Positions 33,659 through 42,770 are shown, counted from the stretch's first letter. The stretch is 54,912 bases of DNA from Hespellia sp. (GCA_028693555.1 JAQUVD010000028.1:1-54912), one strand, 5' to 3'. The notes: generated by a model not told the origin, from the sequence alone. Translations and numbers: made by a program.

Positions 33659-34345
33659 CTATGCCCGGAAACGATAACCTATCCCGCGTACCGTGAGAAT
33701 ATATTGCGGCTTTTTGGGATCGTCCTCGATTTTGTTGCGGAGACGGTTGACATAGACCATGATTGTATTGTCATCGACGGCAATGGTATTCCCCCACACG
33801 TGCTCATAGATCATCTCTTTGGTAAAGACCTGGTCTGGATGATTCAGAAAAAGAAGTATCAGACTGTTTTCTTTGGCAGAGAGGATAATCTCTTCTCCAT
33901 CCTTATAAAACCGCAGCGTATCTGTATCATATTTAAAACGACCGCATTCAATCATGCTGTTGGAAGAAAGCACCTGATTGCTGTTGCGGCGAATCAATGC
34001 CTTTACTTTTGCACCGACAACAAGTGGGCGGAAAGGCTTGGTAATATAATCGTCGGCACCGATGGACAGTCCGTATAGAGCATCATAATCTTCGCTGCGT
34101 CCACTGATAATAATGACCGGAGTCTGAATGCCGCGGGAGCGCAGCTTCTTGATGACATCAAAACCTTCCATATCCTCCATCATAACATCCATCAGAATCA
34201 CATCGTAGGTATGGGAATTAAGAATGCTCAGAGCATCCATTCCGCAATTTACAATATCCGATTCGAGGTCATTGCTATTTAATACTTTCTGCAATAATTT
34301 ACAGATTGCAGGGTCATCATCTACGATAAGTATTTTATCTGCCAT
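33659..34345 (-). CDS. OmpR-type response regulator in the citrate cluster
   Basis: A 228-residue regulator. The receiver spans about 1-118: ILIVDDDPAICK, phospho-acceptor Asp53 in VILMDVMMED, and DDYITKPFRP with the conserved Lys. The C-terminal winged helix spans about 130-228 (EIILSAKENSLILLFLNHPD, MVYVNRLRNKIEDDPKKPQY, VRGIGYRF). It is divergent from the Cache-type kinase gene and close to the citrate transporter, so it is a good candidate for citrate-dependent control of the island. Classical citrate systems use the CitA/CitB pair with a different HTH, so this would be a distinct arrangement. Confidence 0.92.
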   Translation of the reverse strand: MADKILIVDDDPAICKLLQKVLNSNDLESDIVNCGMDALSILNSHTYDVILMDVMMEDMEGFDVIKKLRSRGIQTPVIIISGRSEDYDALYGLSIGADDYITKPFRPLVVGAKVKALIRRNSNQVLSSNSMIECGRFKYDTDTLRFYKDGEEIILSAKENSLILLFLNHPDQVFTKEMIYEHVWGNTIAVDDNTIMVYVNRLRNKIEDDPKKPQYILTVRGIGYRFRA

Positions 34346-34405
34346 TTTTCATTCCTCTTATTTGTATAGCGTACAAAAGAGAACCGGTAGCACGCCTTTT
34401 CGTTG

Positions 34406-34434
34406 TTCACAAACATCAAAGAATATTATATAAT
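34406..34434 (+). promoter_or_regulatory. Promoter of the citrate-island kinase
   Basis: TTCACA (34406-34411), 17-bp spacer, TATAAT (34429-34434), about 43 bases before ATG 34477. Good -10, fair -35. Confidence 0.55.
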
Positions 34435-34476
34435 AAAGTGGATAGTGAGTCAAATAAAAGCAAAAGGATTTTCGGT

Positions 34477-36669
34477 ATGAAAAAAAAGAAAACATTCAAA
34501 AAAAGAATATGGATTTATGTAGGAATTTTGCTTGCCGTTTGTCTGTTTGGAGGGCTCATTTTCACCGGTTGGTCCGTGTGGCGCGAATACAGTCAATCCA
34601 TTTTGGACATGCAAAAAGAGCAGATGTCGAATACGGTTGGTTCAATTGCTGCAAGTCTGGAACATGAAATCGATACTTATAAGGCGGATATGAAGCAGCT
34701 CTGCAATGGTGTGACATATAGTGAAGAACTGCAGAATCTGGAATATATGGAATTCGAAATCAGTCAATATCTTTCCAATAGAAATGGATATGTGGATGAT
34801 GTAACACTGAAAGACAAAGACGGAAATATCATATATGGTCAAGAGGAGCACCATTTTACGAATATCTATGGGATGTGTTCTCTGGGAGATGGGATTACAT
34901 TCAGTGAACAGATGGATGAAGAGAATCGATTGTATTTTGTCTTTACAAAAAAGACAGAAAATGGAATGCAGGTGGAAGTTGACGTTTCTGTCCGAAAATA
35001 TTACGACAATATTATTTCCAATATAAAAATCGGAACCAATGGCTATGTCGTTGTCAAAACTTCCAATGGTGTCATTGTGATGCATCCGGAAGAAGAACAA
35101 TGGGGGATGAATGTCATTGAAGGAAGAGAAGAGTTCTATCAGGTAGATGAGCTGGATAGTCTGGCGTCAATGACGCAAAAGCAGATAGCGGGAGAGACCG
35201 GAGTTGCGGAATATGATTCTTACTGGTGGGGAAACCCAAGCCTTCCGATGGTGCGGAAGATTGCGGCATATACGCCTGCATACGTGGGGGATGATTATTT
35301 GGTCGTGTCGGCTGTGATTGACTATGATGAAGTCTATACTCCGATTTTTGCAGGATTTACGAAAATTGGAGTGATTTTCTCCGGATTCTTTCTGGTTATC
35401 TTATGTTTTCTGGGAGTTTTTAGCTACCTGGCTTTTCAGAAAAAGAAGAATCAGGAAGAAATCGAATATCTGCGTGATCTGAATCATGTGCTGGAAGAGA
35501 CGAAACAAAGTGAGGAGGTCATCACCCACCAGCAGAGACTGCAGATCATGGGAACAATGACGGGAGGTATTGCGCATGAATTTAACAATATGCTGACCCC
35601 GATTATGGGTTATGCGGACATACTGCTGGACGTGCTTCCGGAGGAGTCCATAGAATATGACTACGTTCATGAGATTTTTGAAGCATCGGATCGTGCAAAG
35701 GATGTGATTCAACAGATATCATCTCTGAGCCGTAAGAATATGGAGACTGTATTTACGTTCATTTCTGTGAAAAGGCTGTTGAATCGAACGATGAAGATGA
35801 TAAATTCTGTTTGTCCTATAAATGTTCATATTGATTTGGATGAACATTTTAGTCGGGAAGGATTTTTAGGAAATGAGACACAGATGAAGCAGGTGATTCT
35901 GAACTTATGTGTCAATGCCTTTCATGCAATCGGGAAAGAGCAGGAGGGAAAGCTTTCCATTTTCGGCACGGTAGAAGAGCGGGAGCAAATTGAAGTCAGA
36001 CACAAAATCACACTTGCAAATGAATGGGATTCTTATATCTGCATTCGTATATCCGATAATGGCTGCGGAATGAGTCAGGAGACGATGGCACAGATTTTTA
36101 CACCATTCTTTACGACAAAAAAGACCGGAAAGGGAACCGGACTGGGATTGTCGGTCGCAGAACAGATCATTCATTCGCACAAGGGGCATATTTGTGTGAC
36201 GAGCCGACTGTCAGAGGGGAGCACATTCTACATCTATCTGCCCGGACAGGAAGAGAAACCAATGGAGCAGATTGAGTCAGAACACCGGACAGTTCGCGCA
36301 AAGCGGGTACTGGTCGTGGATGATAATGAAAAAATTCTGGAGCTTTTGAGAAAAGAGTTTGCGCGTATTAAAATTGAAGTTACTGCGACAGAAACACCGG
36401 GGGAAGCAAAAGAGGCTCTGGAGAATTTTACGTATCAGTTCATTCTCATCGACCAGACCCTTGGAGAAAACTATTCCGGAATCAATTTTGCAATGTCCAT
36501 TCAGAATCAATATCCGGATATGATCCGGATCCTTATGGTGGATCAGGTGAAAAAGGAAGTAATTGAAGCAATACAGCAGAACAGCATTGATGCATATGTA
36601 GAGAAACCGGTATCGGCTGCAAGCATTCTGGAAAAGATAAGAGCATTGAATGAAGAGGACGCCATGTGA
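34477..36669 (+). CDS. Cache-type sensor histidine kinase with C-terminal receiver
   Basis: A 730-residue membrane kinase. Residues about 10-32 are TM1, 33-290 an extracytoplasmic double-Cache-like sensor (NGYVDDVTLKDKDGNIIY, GTNGYVVVKTSNGVIVMHPE), 295-319 TM2, then a coiled coil. The phospho-His near 367 is in GGIAHEFNNMLTPIMGYADI, the NtrB-like HEFNN type. The ATPase shows ISDNGCGMS, FTPFFTTKK and GTGLGLSVAEQI. Residues about 615-725 are a receiver (VLVVDDNEK, LIDQTLGEN, VEKPV) that lacks the usual Thr/Ser after the fourth strand. ATG 34477 with AAAGGA upstream is preferred to GTG 34438. It is divergent from the response regulator and precedes the citrate transporter; citrate sensing is plausible. 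Confidence 0.9.
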   Translation: MKKKKTFKKRIWIYVGILLAVCLFGGLIFTGWSVWREYSQSILDMQKEQMSNTVGSIAASLEHEIDTYKADMKQLCNGVTYSEELQNLEYMEFEISQYLSNRNGYVDDVTLKDKDGNIIYGQEEHHFTNIYGMCSLGDGITFSEQMDEENRLYFVFTKKTENGMQVEVDVSVRKYYDNIISNIKIGTNGYVVVKTSNGVIVMHPEEEQWGMNVIEGREEFYQVDELDSLASMTQKQIAGETGVAEYDSYWWGNPSLPMVRKIAAYTPAYVGDDYLVVSAVIDYDEVYTPIFAGFTKIGVIFSGFFLVILCFLGVFSYLAFQKKKNQEEIEYLRDLNHVLEETKQSEEVITHQQRLQIMGTMTGGIAHEFNNMLTPIMGYADILLDVLPEESIEYDYVHEIFEASDRAKDVIQQISSLSRKNMETVFTFISVKRLLNRTMKMINSVCPINVHIDLDEHFSREGFLGNETQMKQVILNLCVNAFHAIGKEQEGKLSIFGTVEEREQIEVRHKITLANEWDSYICIRISDNGCGMSQETMAQIFTPFFTTKKTGKGTGLGLSVAEQIIHSHKGHICVTSRLSEGSTFYIYLPGQEEKPMEQIESEHRTVRAKRVLVVDDNEKILELLRKEFARIKIEVTATETPGEAKEALENFTYQFILIDQTLGENYSGINFAMSIQNQYPDMIRILMVDQVKKEVIEAIQQNSIDAYVEKPVSAASILEKIRALNEEDAM

Positions 36670-36680
36670 TACGGCGTTCT

Positions 36681-36759
36681 TTTCTTAACGGATTTTAAGA
36701 TGTTTCTTAACAGAGTGTAAGTTTTAGAATGTGAGTATGTAAGATTGTCGAAATATAAT
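36681..36759 (+). promoter_or_regulatory. Promoter and half-site array of the citrate transporter
   Basis: TATAAT (36754-36759) has a poor -35 17 bp upstream (GTGAGT), typical of an activator-dependent promoter. Upstream lie TTTCTTAAC (36681-36689), TTTTAAGAT (36693-36701) and TTTCTTAAC (36703-36711). TCTTAA and TTAAGA thus alternate in mirror orientation, the two identical copies 22 bp apart. TAAGATTG recurs at 36740. The same core is found upstream of citD. Confidence 0.5.
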
Positions 36760-36790
36760 AAGTTTATAAAATAACAAGGAGGAACTTATT

Positions 36791-38122
36791 ATGAACGAGA
36801 CATTACTTGCGGTGCTGGGATTCGCAACTATTCTTATGATTATTATTCTGTTACTGAGAAACGTAACAGTACCGGCATTGGCTTTTATCTCAGTTTCAAC
36901 CGTGAGCGCAATCATCTTAGTTGCGACAGGGACATATTCCATCTCCGAAATCGGAGAATTTATTGAAAGCGGTGTGGCGGGAACATCCCCGACCGCATGT
37001 CTATTCCTTTTTTCAGTCCTGTTTTTCGGAATCATGACAGATGTTGGCATGTTTGACCGGATTATCAGCGCATTGGTAAAACGTGTCGGCAACAGTGTGG
37101 TAGGTGTTACAATCATGACCTGTATTATCGCAATGATCGGACATTTAGATGGCGGTGGAGCCTCTACATTTCTAATCACGATACCGGCGATGCTGCCAAT
37201 CTACAAAAAGATGAAGATGCGTCCGACAACACTTCTTTTGATCTGTGTAACTGCTATGGGTGTTATGAATCTGATGCCTTGGGGTGGGCCTACCATGCGT
37301 GCAGCGTCGGTATTAGGAGTGGAAGCAAATATACTCTGGGCAAAATTAATGCCAATGCAGGCAGTCGGTATTGTGATTGCTCTTGCAACTGCAGTTTTCT
37401 GGGGAGTTGTCGAAAAAAAACGTGGAGCAGGAATGCCGGATGGAGAAACGCATGAACTTTCAGCAGAAGAAGCAAAAGAGGCAGAGGAAGGGAAAGAATT
37501 AGCAAGACCTCAGCTTTTTGTTTTCAATATTATACTCACCTTAGCTGTAATCATATGTTTGATTTTCTTACCGCTTCCAAGCTATTTGATTTTTATGATT
37601 GGCTGTGCGATTGCTTTATTTGTAAACTATAACGGTTCCAAATTACAGAATAAGATTATTAAATCACATTCCGGACCAGCTATTATGATGGCATCAACAT
37701 TATTTGCCGCAGGTGTGTTCCTCGGTGTGATGGAGGATTCGGGAATTATGGACCATATGGCGAATATCCTTGCCGGATGTATTCCACAGGCAATGGGACC
37801 ATTCCTTCCTTTGATTATCGGTGTGCTTTCGGTACCACTTACGCTTGCATTCTGTACGGATTCATATTTCTATGGATTATTACCGGTACTTATGGGCGTT
37901 GGAGATAAATTCGGCGTTGATCCGATGCAGACAGCAATTGCGATGGTTGTATGTAGAAACTGTGCAACATTTATCAGTCCGGTTGTACCGGCAACATTCC
38001 TTGGAGTCGGACTGGCAGGTGTGGAAATCAAAGACCATATCAAAGCATCGTTCTTCTGGGTATGGGGAGTTAGTATCATCTGTCTGCTGGCAGGTCTTGT
38101 ATTTGGAGTTTTGAAGCTCTAA
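36791..38122 (+). CDS. CitMHS family citrate transporter
   Basis: A 443-residue membrane protein with about 11-12 helices of the CitM/CitH divalent-metal-citrate:proton symporter family. Features are the start LLAVLGFATILMIIILLL, CIIAMIGHLDGGGASTFLIT, LMPWGGPTMRAASVLG, a cytoplasmic acidic loop (about 216-240, rich in Glu), and CTDSYFYGLLPVL late. It imports citrate, probably as a metal complex, for the citrate lyase encoded upstream. AAGGAGG precedes ATG 36791. It stands alone behind an activator-type promoter, about 120 bases after the kinase gene. Confidence 0.9.
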   Translation: MNETLLAVLGFATILMIIILLLRNVTVPALAFISVSTVSAIILVATGTYSISEIGEFIESGVAGTSPTACLFLFSVLFFGIMTDVGMFDRIISALVKRVGNSVVGVTIMTCIIAMIGHLDGGGASTFLITIPAMLPIYKKMKMRPTTLLLICVTAMGVMNLMPWGGPTMRAASVLGVEANILWAKLMPMQAVGIVIALATAVFWGVVEKKRGAGMPDGETHELSAEEAKEAEEGKELARPQLFVFNIILTLAVIICLIFLPLPSYLIFMIGCAIALFVNYNGSKLQNKIIKSHSGPAIMMASTLFAAGVFLGVMEDSGIMDHMANILAGCIPQAMGPFLPLIIGVLSVPLTLAFCTDSYFYGLLPVLMGVGDKFGVDPMQTAIAMVVCRNCATFISPVVPATFLGVGLAGVEIKDHIKASFFWVWGVSIICLLAGLVFGVLKL

Positions 38123-38259
38123 GCTTCCTAATTCACCCATTGAATGTATGAAAGTAGAACCTAAATAACATAGATAGAAAAAGTAGAATCAAAATTTGCC
38201 AAAATATCTACTGATGTGCTTGTTGTGAGCATCATACAAAAAATGGGCATAAAGTAAGT

Positions 38260-38294
38260 AAAGGAGCTGTCACGTTCGTGATATGCTCCTTTTT
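38260..38294 (+). terminator. Intrinsic terminator between citrate transporter and metE
   Basis: AAAGGAGC (38260-38267) pairs with GCTCCTTT (38285-38292) with a TCACG/CGTGA inner stem, then TT. It lies 138 bases after the transporter stop. Confidence 0.8.
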
Positions 38295-38325
38295 CTGCAT
38301 AGTCGGGCAAATAAATAATTGTATT

Positions 38326-38365
38326 AGCAGACAGTTCTGCTCTCCGATTATTATTCGTATCGGAG
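38326..38365 (+). promoter_or_regulatory. Two adjacent small hairpins in the metE upstream region
   Basis: AGCAGA-CAGT-TCTGCT (38326-38341) and, directly abutting, CTCCGAT (38342-38348) / ATCGGAG (38359-38365) form two perfect stems. Neither T-box nor SAM-riboswitch hallmarks are present. The rest of 38366-38483 is AT-rich, with no gene. Role in metE control is unproven. Confidence 0.35.
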
Positions 38366-38483
38366 GACAAGGGGTATAGGATTTAACTATAACTATATCA
38401 AGATAACAAGTATTAACGCATATCGATATTTTCATGTTAAACTACAGAACATACATTGAAAAGATAAAGGACAAGGAGATATA

Positions 38484-40757
38484 ATGATGCGTACTTCTAT
38501 AATTGGTTATCCAAGAGTCGGCGAACTCAGAGAACTTAAATTTGCAACTGAGAAATATTTTAAAGAGGAGATATCTGTCGAAGAACTTCAAAATACAGCA
38601 AAAGAAATCCGAAAAAAACAATGGAAGATGCAAAAGGATTCGGGACTGGACTTTATTCCGTCCAACGATTTTTCGCTTTATGATAATCTGTTGGATACAG
38701 CAGTTTTGTTTCATATCATCCCAGAGAGATATATCAATTTGGGATTGTCGGAACTTGATACATATTTTGCAATGGCAAGAGGATATCAGGGAGAAGCCGG
38801 AGATGTGAAAGCTCTGGCAATGAAAAAATGGTTCAATACGAACTATCATTATATGGTACCGGAGATTGATGATCAGATTGAATTAAAACTTGCAGGTACG
38901 AAGCCATTTGATGAATATGAGGAAGCAAAGGAGAATGGTGTTTTGACCAAACCGGTTGTGACGGGTGCGTTTACGTTATTAAAACTGCTGCGTTATATTG
39001 GAAGTAAAACGGCGGAGGATTATGTGGAAGCGGTCATCGAGGCATATTCGAATCTGCTTGGTAAATTCAGTGAACTGGGGACGGAGTGGATTCAGTTTGA
39101 CGAGCCATATCTGGTACATGATTTAAGTACCCAGGATATTTTGCTTTTACAGAAGTTGTACCGGGGAATTCTTGCTTCTAAAAAGGATGTAAAGGTTTTG
39201 GCTCAGACTTATTTCGGAGATGTGCGGGACTGTTATCAGGAGCTTCTTGCGTTGGACTTTGATGGAATCGGACTTGATTTTTTAGAGGGAAAGAAAACAC
39301 AGGAACTTGTTGTCAGTCATGGCTTTGCTGATGGAAAGGTACTCTTTGCAGGTGTTGTAAATGGCAAAAATATCTGGAAAAATAATTATAAGGATACGTT
39401 AGATCTTTTGGACTTACTCAGACAACAGGAAATAGAGATGGTGCTTAGTACATCCTGCTCACTGCTTCATGTTCCTTATACGCTGAGAAATGAAACAAAG
39501 CTGCCCAAGAAGTATACCGCACATTTTGCATTTGCAGAGGAAAAGCTTGTGGAGCTTGCAGAACTGAAGCAATTATCGGAATGTGAGTACGAATCATCAG
39601 ACAAATTCAAAGCAAATGTACTGCTTTTTGAGGGCAGACCGGACTGTGATAATGTGGCTGTTCAGGAGAACGTAGAAAAAATCAGCGACAGTGACTTTGT
39701 GAGAGTACCGGAGTTTTCTGTTCGGGAGAATGTTCAGAAAGAAGCGTTTAAGCTGCCGCTGTTTCCAACTACGACGATTGGATCATTTCCACAGACTGCC
39801 GATGTAAAAGCAAACCGTACCGCTTTCAGAAAAGGTGAGATCAATGAAGAACAATACGTTGCATTTTATCGTCAAAAGATTGCTGCGTGTGTGAAACAGC
39901 AGGAAGAAATCGGTCTGGATGTGCTTGTGCATGGGGAGTACGAGAGAACAGATATGGTAGAATATTTCGGACAGCAGATGAGTGGCTATCTGTTCACCGA
40001 GAAGGCCTGGGTGCAGTCCTATGGGACTCGTTGTGTAAAGCCGCCGGTTATCTGGGGTGACGTATCCCGAATTAAGCCGATGACGGTTGCATGGTCGGTG
40101 TATGCGCAGAGTCTTACAGATAAACCGATGAAGGGCATGCTTACCGGACCCGTGACGATTCTGAACTGGTCCTTCCCGCGTGAAGATATTTCCTTAAAAG
40201 AAAGTACCTATCAGATCGCGCTGGCCATTCGCGAAGAGGTGCTTGATCTGGAGGCAAATGGTATTCAAATTATTCAGATAGACGAAGCGGCACTGCGGGA
40301 GAAACTGCCACTTAGAAAAAGTGACTGGTATGGCGAGTATCTCAACTGGGCAATTCCGGCATTTCGTCTTGTCCACAGTGGAGTGAAGGCAGAGACGCAG
40401 ATTCATACTCATATGTGTTATAGCGAGTTTACGGATATTATTCAGGCAATTGATGATATGGATGCTGACGTCATTACCTTTGAGGCATCACGTTCGGATC
40501 TGCTGATATTAGATGCATTGAAAGAAAATAATTTTAAAACAGAGGTAGGTCCGGGGGTTTACGATATTCATTCTCCAAGGGTTCCGTCTGTGCAGGAAAT
40601 TAAAAATGCACTGGATCAAATGCTTAAAAAAATCAGTCCTGAAAAACTGTGGATAAACCCGGACTGTGGATTGAAAACGAGAGGAGATGCTGAGACGACT
40701 GCAAGTCTTAAGAATCTTGTGGAAGCAGCAAAAGAAATAAGAGATGAAAACTGTTAA
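38484..40757 (+). CDS. metE: Cobalamin-independent methionine synthase
   Basis: A 757-residue 5-methyltetrahydropteroyltriglutamate-homocysteine methyltransferase. The N-terminal half begins TSIIGYPRVGELRELKFATE. The catalytic C-terminal barrel shows FPTTTIGSFPQTADVKANR, VHGEYERTDMVEYFGQQ and LTGPVTILNWSFPREDI. The zinc ligands are His and Cys of HTHMCYSEF, the Glu of ITFEASRSD, and Cys of INPDCGLKTR. Either of two adjacent ATGs (38484, 38487) fits AAGGAG at 38473-38478. It makes methionine from homocysteine without B12. metF overlaps its end by 14 bases, so methyl-donor supply and use are coupled. Confidence 0.95.
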   Translation: MMRTSIIGYPRVGELRELKFATEKYFKEEISVEELQNTAKEIRKKQWKMQKDSGLDFIPSNDFSLYDNLLDTAVLFHIIPERYINLGLSELDTYFAMARGYQGEAGDVKALAMKKWFNTNYHYMVPEIDDQIELKLAGTKPFDEYEEAKENGVLTKPVVTGAFTLLKLLRYIGSKTAEDYVEAVIEAYSNLLGKFSELGTEWIQFDEPYLVHDLSTQDILLLQKLYRGILASKKDVKVLAQTYFGDVRDCYQELLALDFDGIGLDFLEGKKTQELVVSHGFADGKVLFAGVVNGKNIWKNNYKDTLDLLDLLRQQEIEMVLSTSCSLLHVPYTLRNETKLPKKYTAHFAFAEEKLVELAELKQLSECEYESSDKFKANVLLFEGRPDCDNVAVQENVEKISDSDFVRVPEFSVRENVQKEAFKLPLFPTTTIGSFPQTADVKANRTAFRKGEINEEQYVAFYRQKIAACVKQQEEIGLDVLVHGEYERTDMVEYFGQQMSGYLFTEKAWVQSYGTRCVKPPVIWGDVSRIKPMTVAWSVYAQSLTDKPMKGMLTGPVTILNWSFPREDISLKESTYQIALAIREEVLDLEANGIQIIQIDEAALREKLPLRKSDWYGEYLNWAIPAFRLVHSGVKAETQIHTHMCYSEFTDIIQAIDDMDADVITFEASRSDLLILDALKENNFKTEVGPGVYDIHSPRVPSVQEIKNALDQMLKKISPEKLWINPDCGLKTRGDAETTASLKNLVEAAKEIRDENC

Positions 40758-41598
40758 ACTTTTTGAGAAAAAAACTGTATTATCTTATGAGGTGTTTCCG
40801 CCAAAGCGGACATCTCCGGTTAATAAAATATATGAAACGATTGATGAATTAAAAAATCTGCAGCCTGATTTTATCAGTGTCACTTATGGAGCCGGGGGTG
40901 GCGAAAATGGAAGTGAGACCTTTCGAATTGCATCAGCGATTAAAAACTCAGGAATCGAAAGCGTGGCACACCTGACCTGCATTGGATCGACAAGGGAGGA
41001 AATCCTGGAAAAGCTTACAGAGCTGAAACATGCGGGAGTTGAAAATATTCTGGCTCTGCGGGGAGACGTTCCAAAGGATGGCTGTAAACAAGGTGATTTT
41101 GATCATGCATCGGATTTGGTTTCATTTATTAAATCGCAGGGGGATTTCAATATTATAGCGGCCTGCTATCCGGAAGGACATGTGGAAGCGAAGAGTAAGG
41201 TAAATGATATTCATTATTTGAAAGCAAAGGTTGATGCGGGAGCCGATCAGTTGATTACGCAGCTATTTTTTCGCAATGATGATTTTTATTCCTTTCGGGA
41301 ACGCTGCCAGCTTGCGGGAATCAATGTTCCAATTCAGGCAGGAATCATGCCCGTAACGAACAAAAAGCAGATTGAGAGAATGGCATCACTCTGTGGCGTA
41401 GTGGTACCGGAAAAATATGCTGCAATGATGGAACATTATGAGGCGAATCCGGTTGCGATGCGTGATGCTGGGATCGCATATGCAGTAAACCAGATTGTGG
41501 ATCTTATTGCTCATGGGGTGGATGGAATTCATCTTTATACTATGAACAATCCATATATTGCCAGAAAGATATATGAATCTGTACATAATTTGATATGA
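40744..41598 (+). CDS. metF: Methylenetetrahydrofolate reductase
   Basis: A 284-residue FAD-type reductase producing 5-methyl-THF for MetE. Hallmarks are LSYEVFPPKRTSPVNKIYET, FISVTYGAGGG, VAHLTCIGSTREEI, NILALRGDVPKD and ADQLITQLFFRNDDFY. The last part, GVDGIHLYTMNN, is typical. ATG 40744 lies inside metE (14-base overlap). A bidirectional terminator follows the stop. Confidence 0.95.
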   Translation: MKTVKLFEKKTVLSYEVFPPKRTSPVNKIYETIDELKNLQPDFISVTYGAGGGENGSETFRIASAIKNSGIESVAHLTCIGSTREEILEKLTELKHAGVENILALRGDVPKDGCKQGDFDHASDLVSFIKSQGDFNIIAACYPEGHVEAKSKVNDIHYLKAKVDAGADQLITQLFFRNDDFYSFRERCQLAGINVPIQAGIMPVTNKKQIERMASLCGVVVPEKYAAMMEHYEANPVAMRDAGIAYAVNQIVDLIAHGVDGIHLYTMNNPYIARKIYESVHNLI

Positions 41599-41607
41599 AA
41601 AAAATAA

Positions 41608-41666
41608 GAACCGTACCTTGATGGGGAGATAAAATAAACGTCCCATCAAGGTGCGGTTCCTATTTT
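41608..41666. terminator. Bidirectional terminator after metF
   Basis: GAACCGTACCTTGATGGG (41608-41625) pairs along all 18 bases (one G-U) with CCCATCAAGGTGCGGTTC (41642-41659), with T-rich sequence after it and A-rich before it. It ends metEF and the convergent small membrane-protein gene. Confidence 0.88.
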
Positions 41667-41980
41667 ATTTTTTTCAAAAAGATTTTATTAAAAGTTAATC
41701 CCATAATAGCACCTACTGCTATAAGTCCAAAACCGACAGGAGTAAACCATCCGGGAAAGTTGGAATTATTAGCAAATACGCTTAAATCTGCAAGTTCGCA
41801 CCCGATGCCCATAATGATGGATGCAATTCCCATTGGGCGAATCCATGCTTTTATCGATTCTGGGGTGTACTTTTTGGTCATAGATGCTTTAAAGGGCATC
41901 ATAATTCCAAATAAATTCAGAATCCCATCCACAACTAAGATAATTGCGATAATATCAAATGCGCCTATATCCTTAAACAT
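41660..41980 (-). CDS. Small membrane protein, function unknown
   Basis: A 106-residue protein with about three hydrophobic segments (AFDIIAIILVVDGILNLFGI, PMGIASIIMGIGCELADLSV, WFTPVGFGLIAVGAIMGLTF) and a Lys-rich end. ATG 41980 is chosen because AAAGGAGG lies eight bases upstream; the longer frame to 42082 runs through the intergenic promoter. It is divergent from another membrane protein gene, and the two may be co-regulated by the operators between them. No family is recognised. Confidence 0.7.
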   Translation of the reverse strand: MFKDIGAFDIIAIILVVDGILNLFGIMMPFKASMTKKYTPESIKAWIRPMGIASIIMGIGCELADLSVFANNSNFPGWFTPVGFGLIAVGAIMGLTFNKIFLKKIK

Positions 41981-42053
41981 ATAGAAATCCTCCTTTGTTT
42001 TTTCCATTGTACCATAATAAGCCATAAAATAAAAATACAAATACTGAAATCGC

Positions 42054-42100
42054 TTGACAAAAATGCGGAATACGCATATCATTATTGATACAAGGTATCA
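42054..42100 (+). promoter_or_regulatory. Strong promoter with two inverted-repeat operators
   Basis: TTGACA (42054-42059), 17-bp spacer, TATCAT (42077-42082). ATGCG-GAATA-CGCAT (42063-42077) is a perfect inverted repeat inside the spacer, and TGATAC-AAG-GTATCA (42086-42100) is a second perfect one just after the -10. Both would block transcription if occupied. No regulator gene of obvious match is adjacent. Confidence 0.65.
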
Positions 42101-42126
42101 TTACTAAAATAAAAGAGGGAATGTCT

Positions 42127-42753
42127 ATGAAAGAAATATCACACAAGATAGAGCTTATTTTTGACAGCCTGTATCTTTTTGCTGCATTTATGATTGGTTT
42201 ATACCTTTTGTTGCACGCAGGAGAGGATCAATCAAGGATTCTTGCCGGAACGATGGCACTGGTATTGGTGGGCGGAGATGCTTTTCACCTCATGCCGAGA
42301 ATCTTTCAACTTAAAAACCTGCTTGGAAGAGGAAAACAGATTACATCCATTACCATGACAGTCTTTTATTTTCTGCTTTGGCAGATTGGACAGACCCTTT
42401 ATGAAGATCCATCCAGTCAAATATTGACAATCATCATTTATATTCTCGGAGCAGTCCGCATCATCTTATGTCTGCTTCCACAGAATAGATGGACGAGTGA
42501 ACAGCCACCGGTTCAATATGGAATTCTTCGTAATATTCCGTTCTTCGTTATGGGGCTAGTAATTGCAGGATGGTATTTTATCCACAGTGGAGTCGTGGGA
42601 TCACTGTCGCTGATGTGGCTTGCAATTTTAATCAGCTTTGCCTGTTATATGCCGGTTGTGTTATGGGCGCATAAAAAGCCGGTGTTGGGAATACTGATGC
42701 TTCCAAAAACCTGTGCCTATATCTGGATGCTTACCATGTGTCTTGGATTATAG
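42127..42753 (+). CDS. Multi-pass membrane protein, function unknown
   Basis: A 208-residue protein with about seven hydrophobic segments (LYLFAAFMIGLYLLLHAGE, MALVLVGGDAFHLMPRIF, ITMTVFYFLLWQIGQTLY, ILTIIIYILGAVRIILCLLP, NIPFFVMGLVIAGWYFIHSG, SLMWLAILISFACYMPVVLW). ATG 42127 has GAGGGA six bases upstream, which rules out the ATG at 42121. I do not recognise the family. Its promoter carries two perfect operator-like repeats, so it is tightly regulated. Confidence 0.75.
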   Translation: MKEISHKIELIFDSLYLFAAFMIGLYLLLHAGEDQSRILAGTMALVLVGGDAFHLMPRIFQLKNLLGRGKQITSITMTVFYFLLWQIGQTLYEDPSSQILTIIIYILGAVRIILCLLPQNRWTSEQPPVQYGILRNIPFFVMGLVIAGWYFIHSGVVGSLSLMWLAILISFACYMPVVLWAHKKPVLGILMLPKTCAYIWMLTMCLGL

Positions 42754-42770
42754 GACATTCATTTCGAATC

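Noticed and set aside
38123-38483. Possible T-box or SAM riboswitch upstream of metE.
   Set aside because: No T-box sequence (TGGNACCGCG), no S-box core and no terminator close to the start codon; only two small hairpins are visible.
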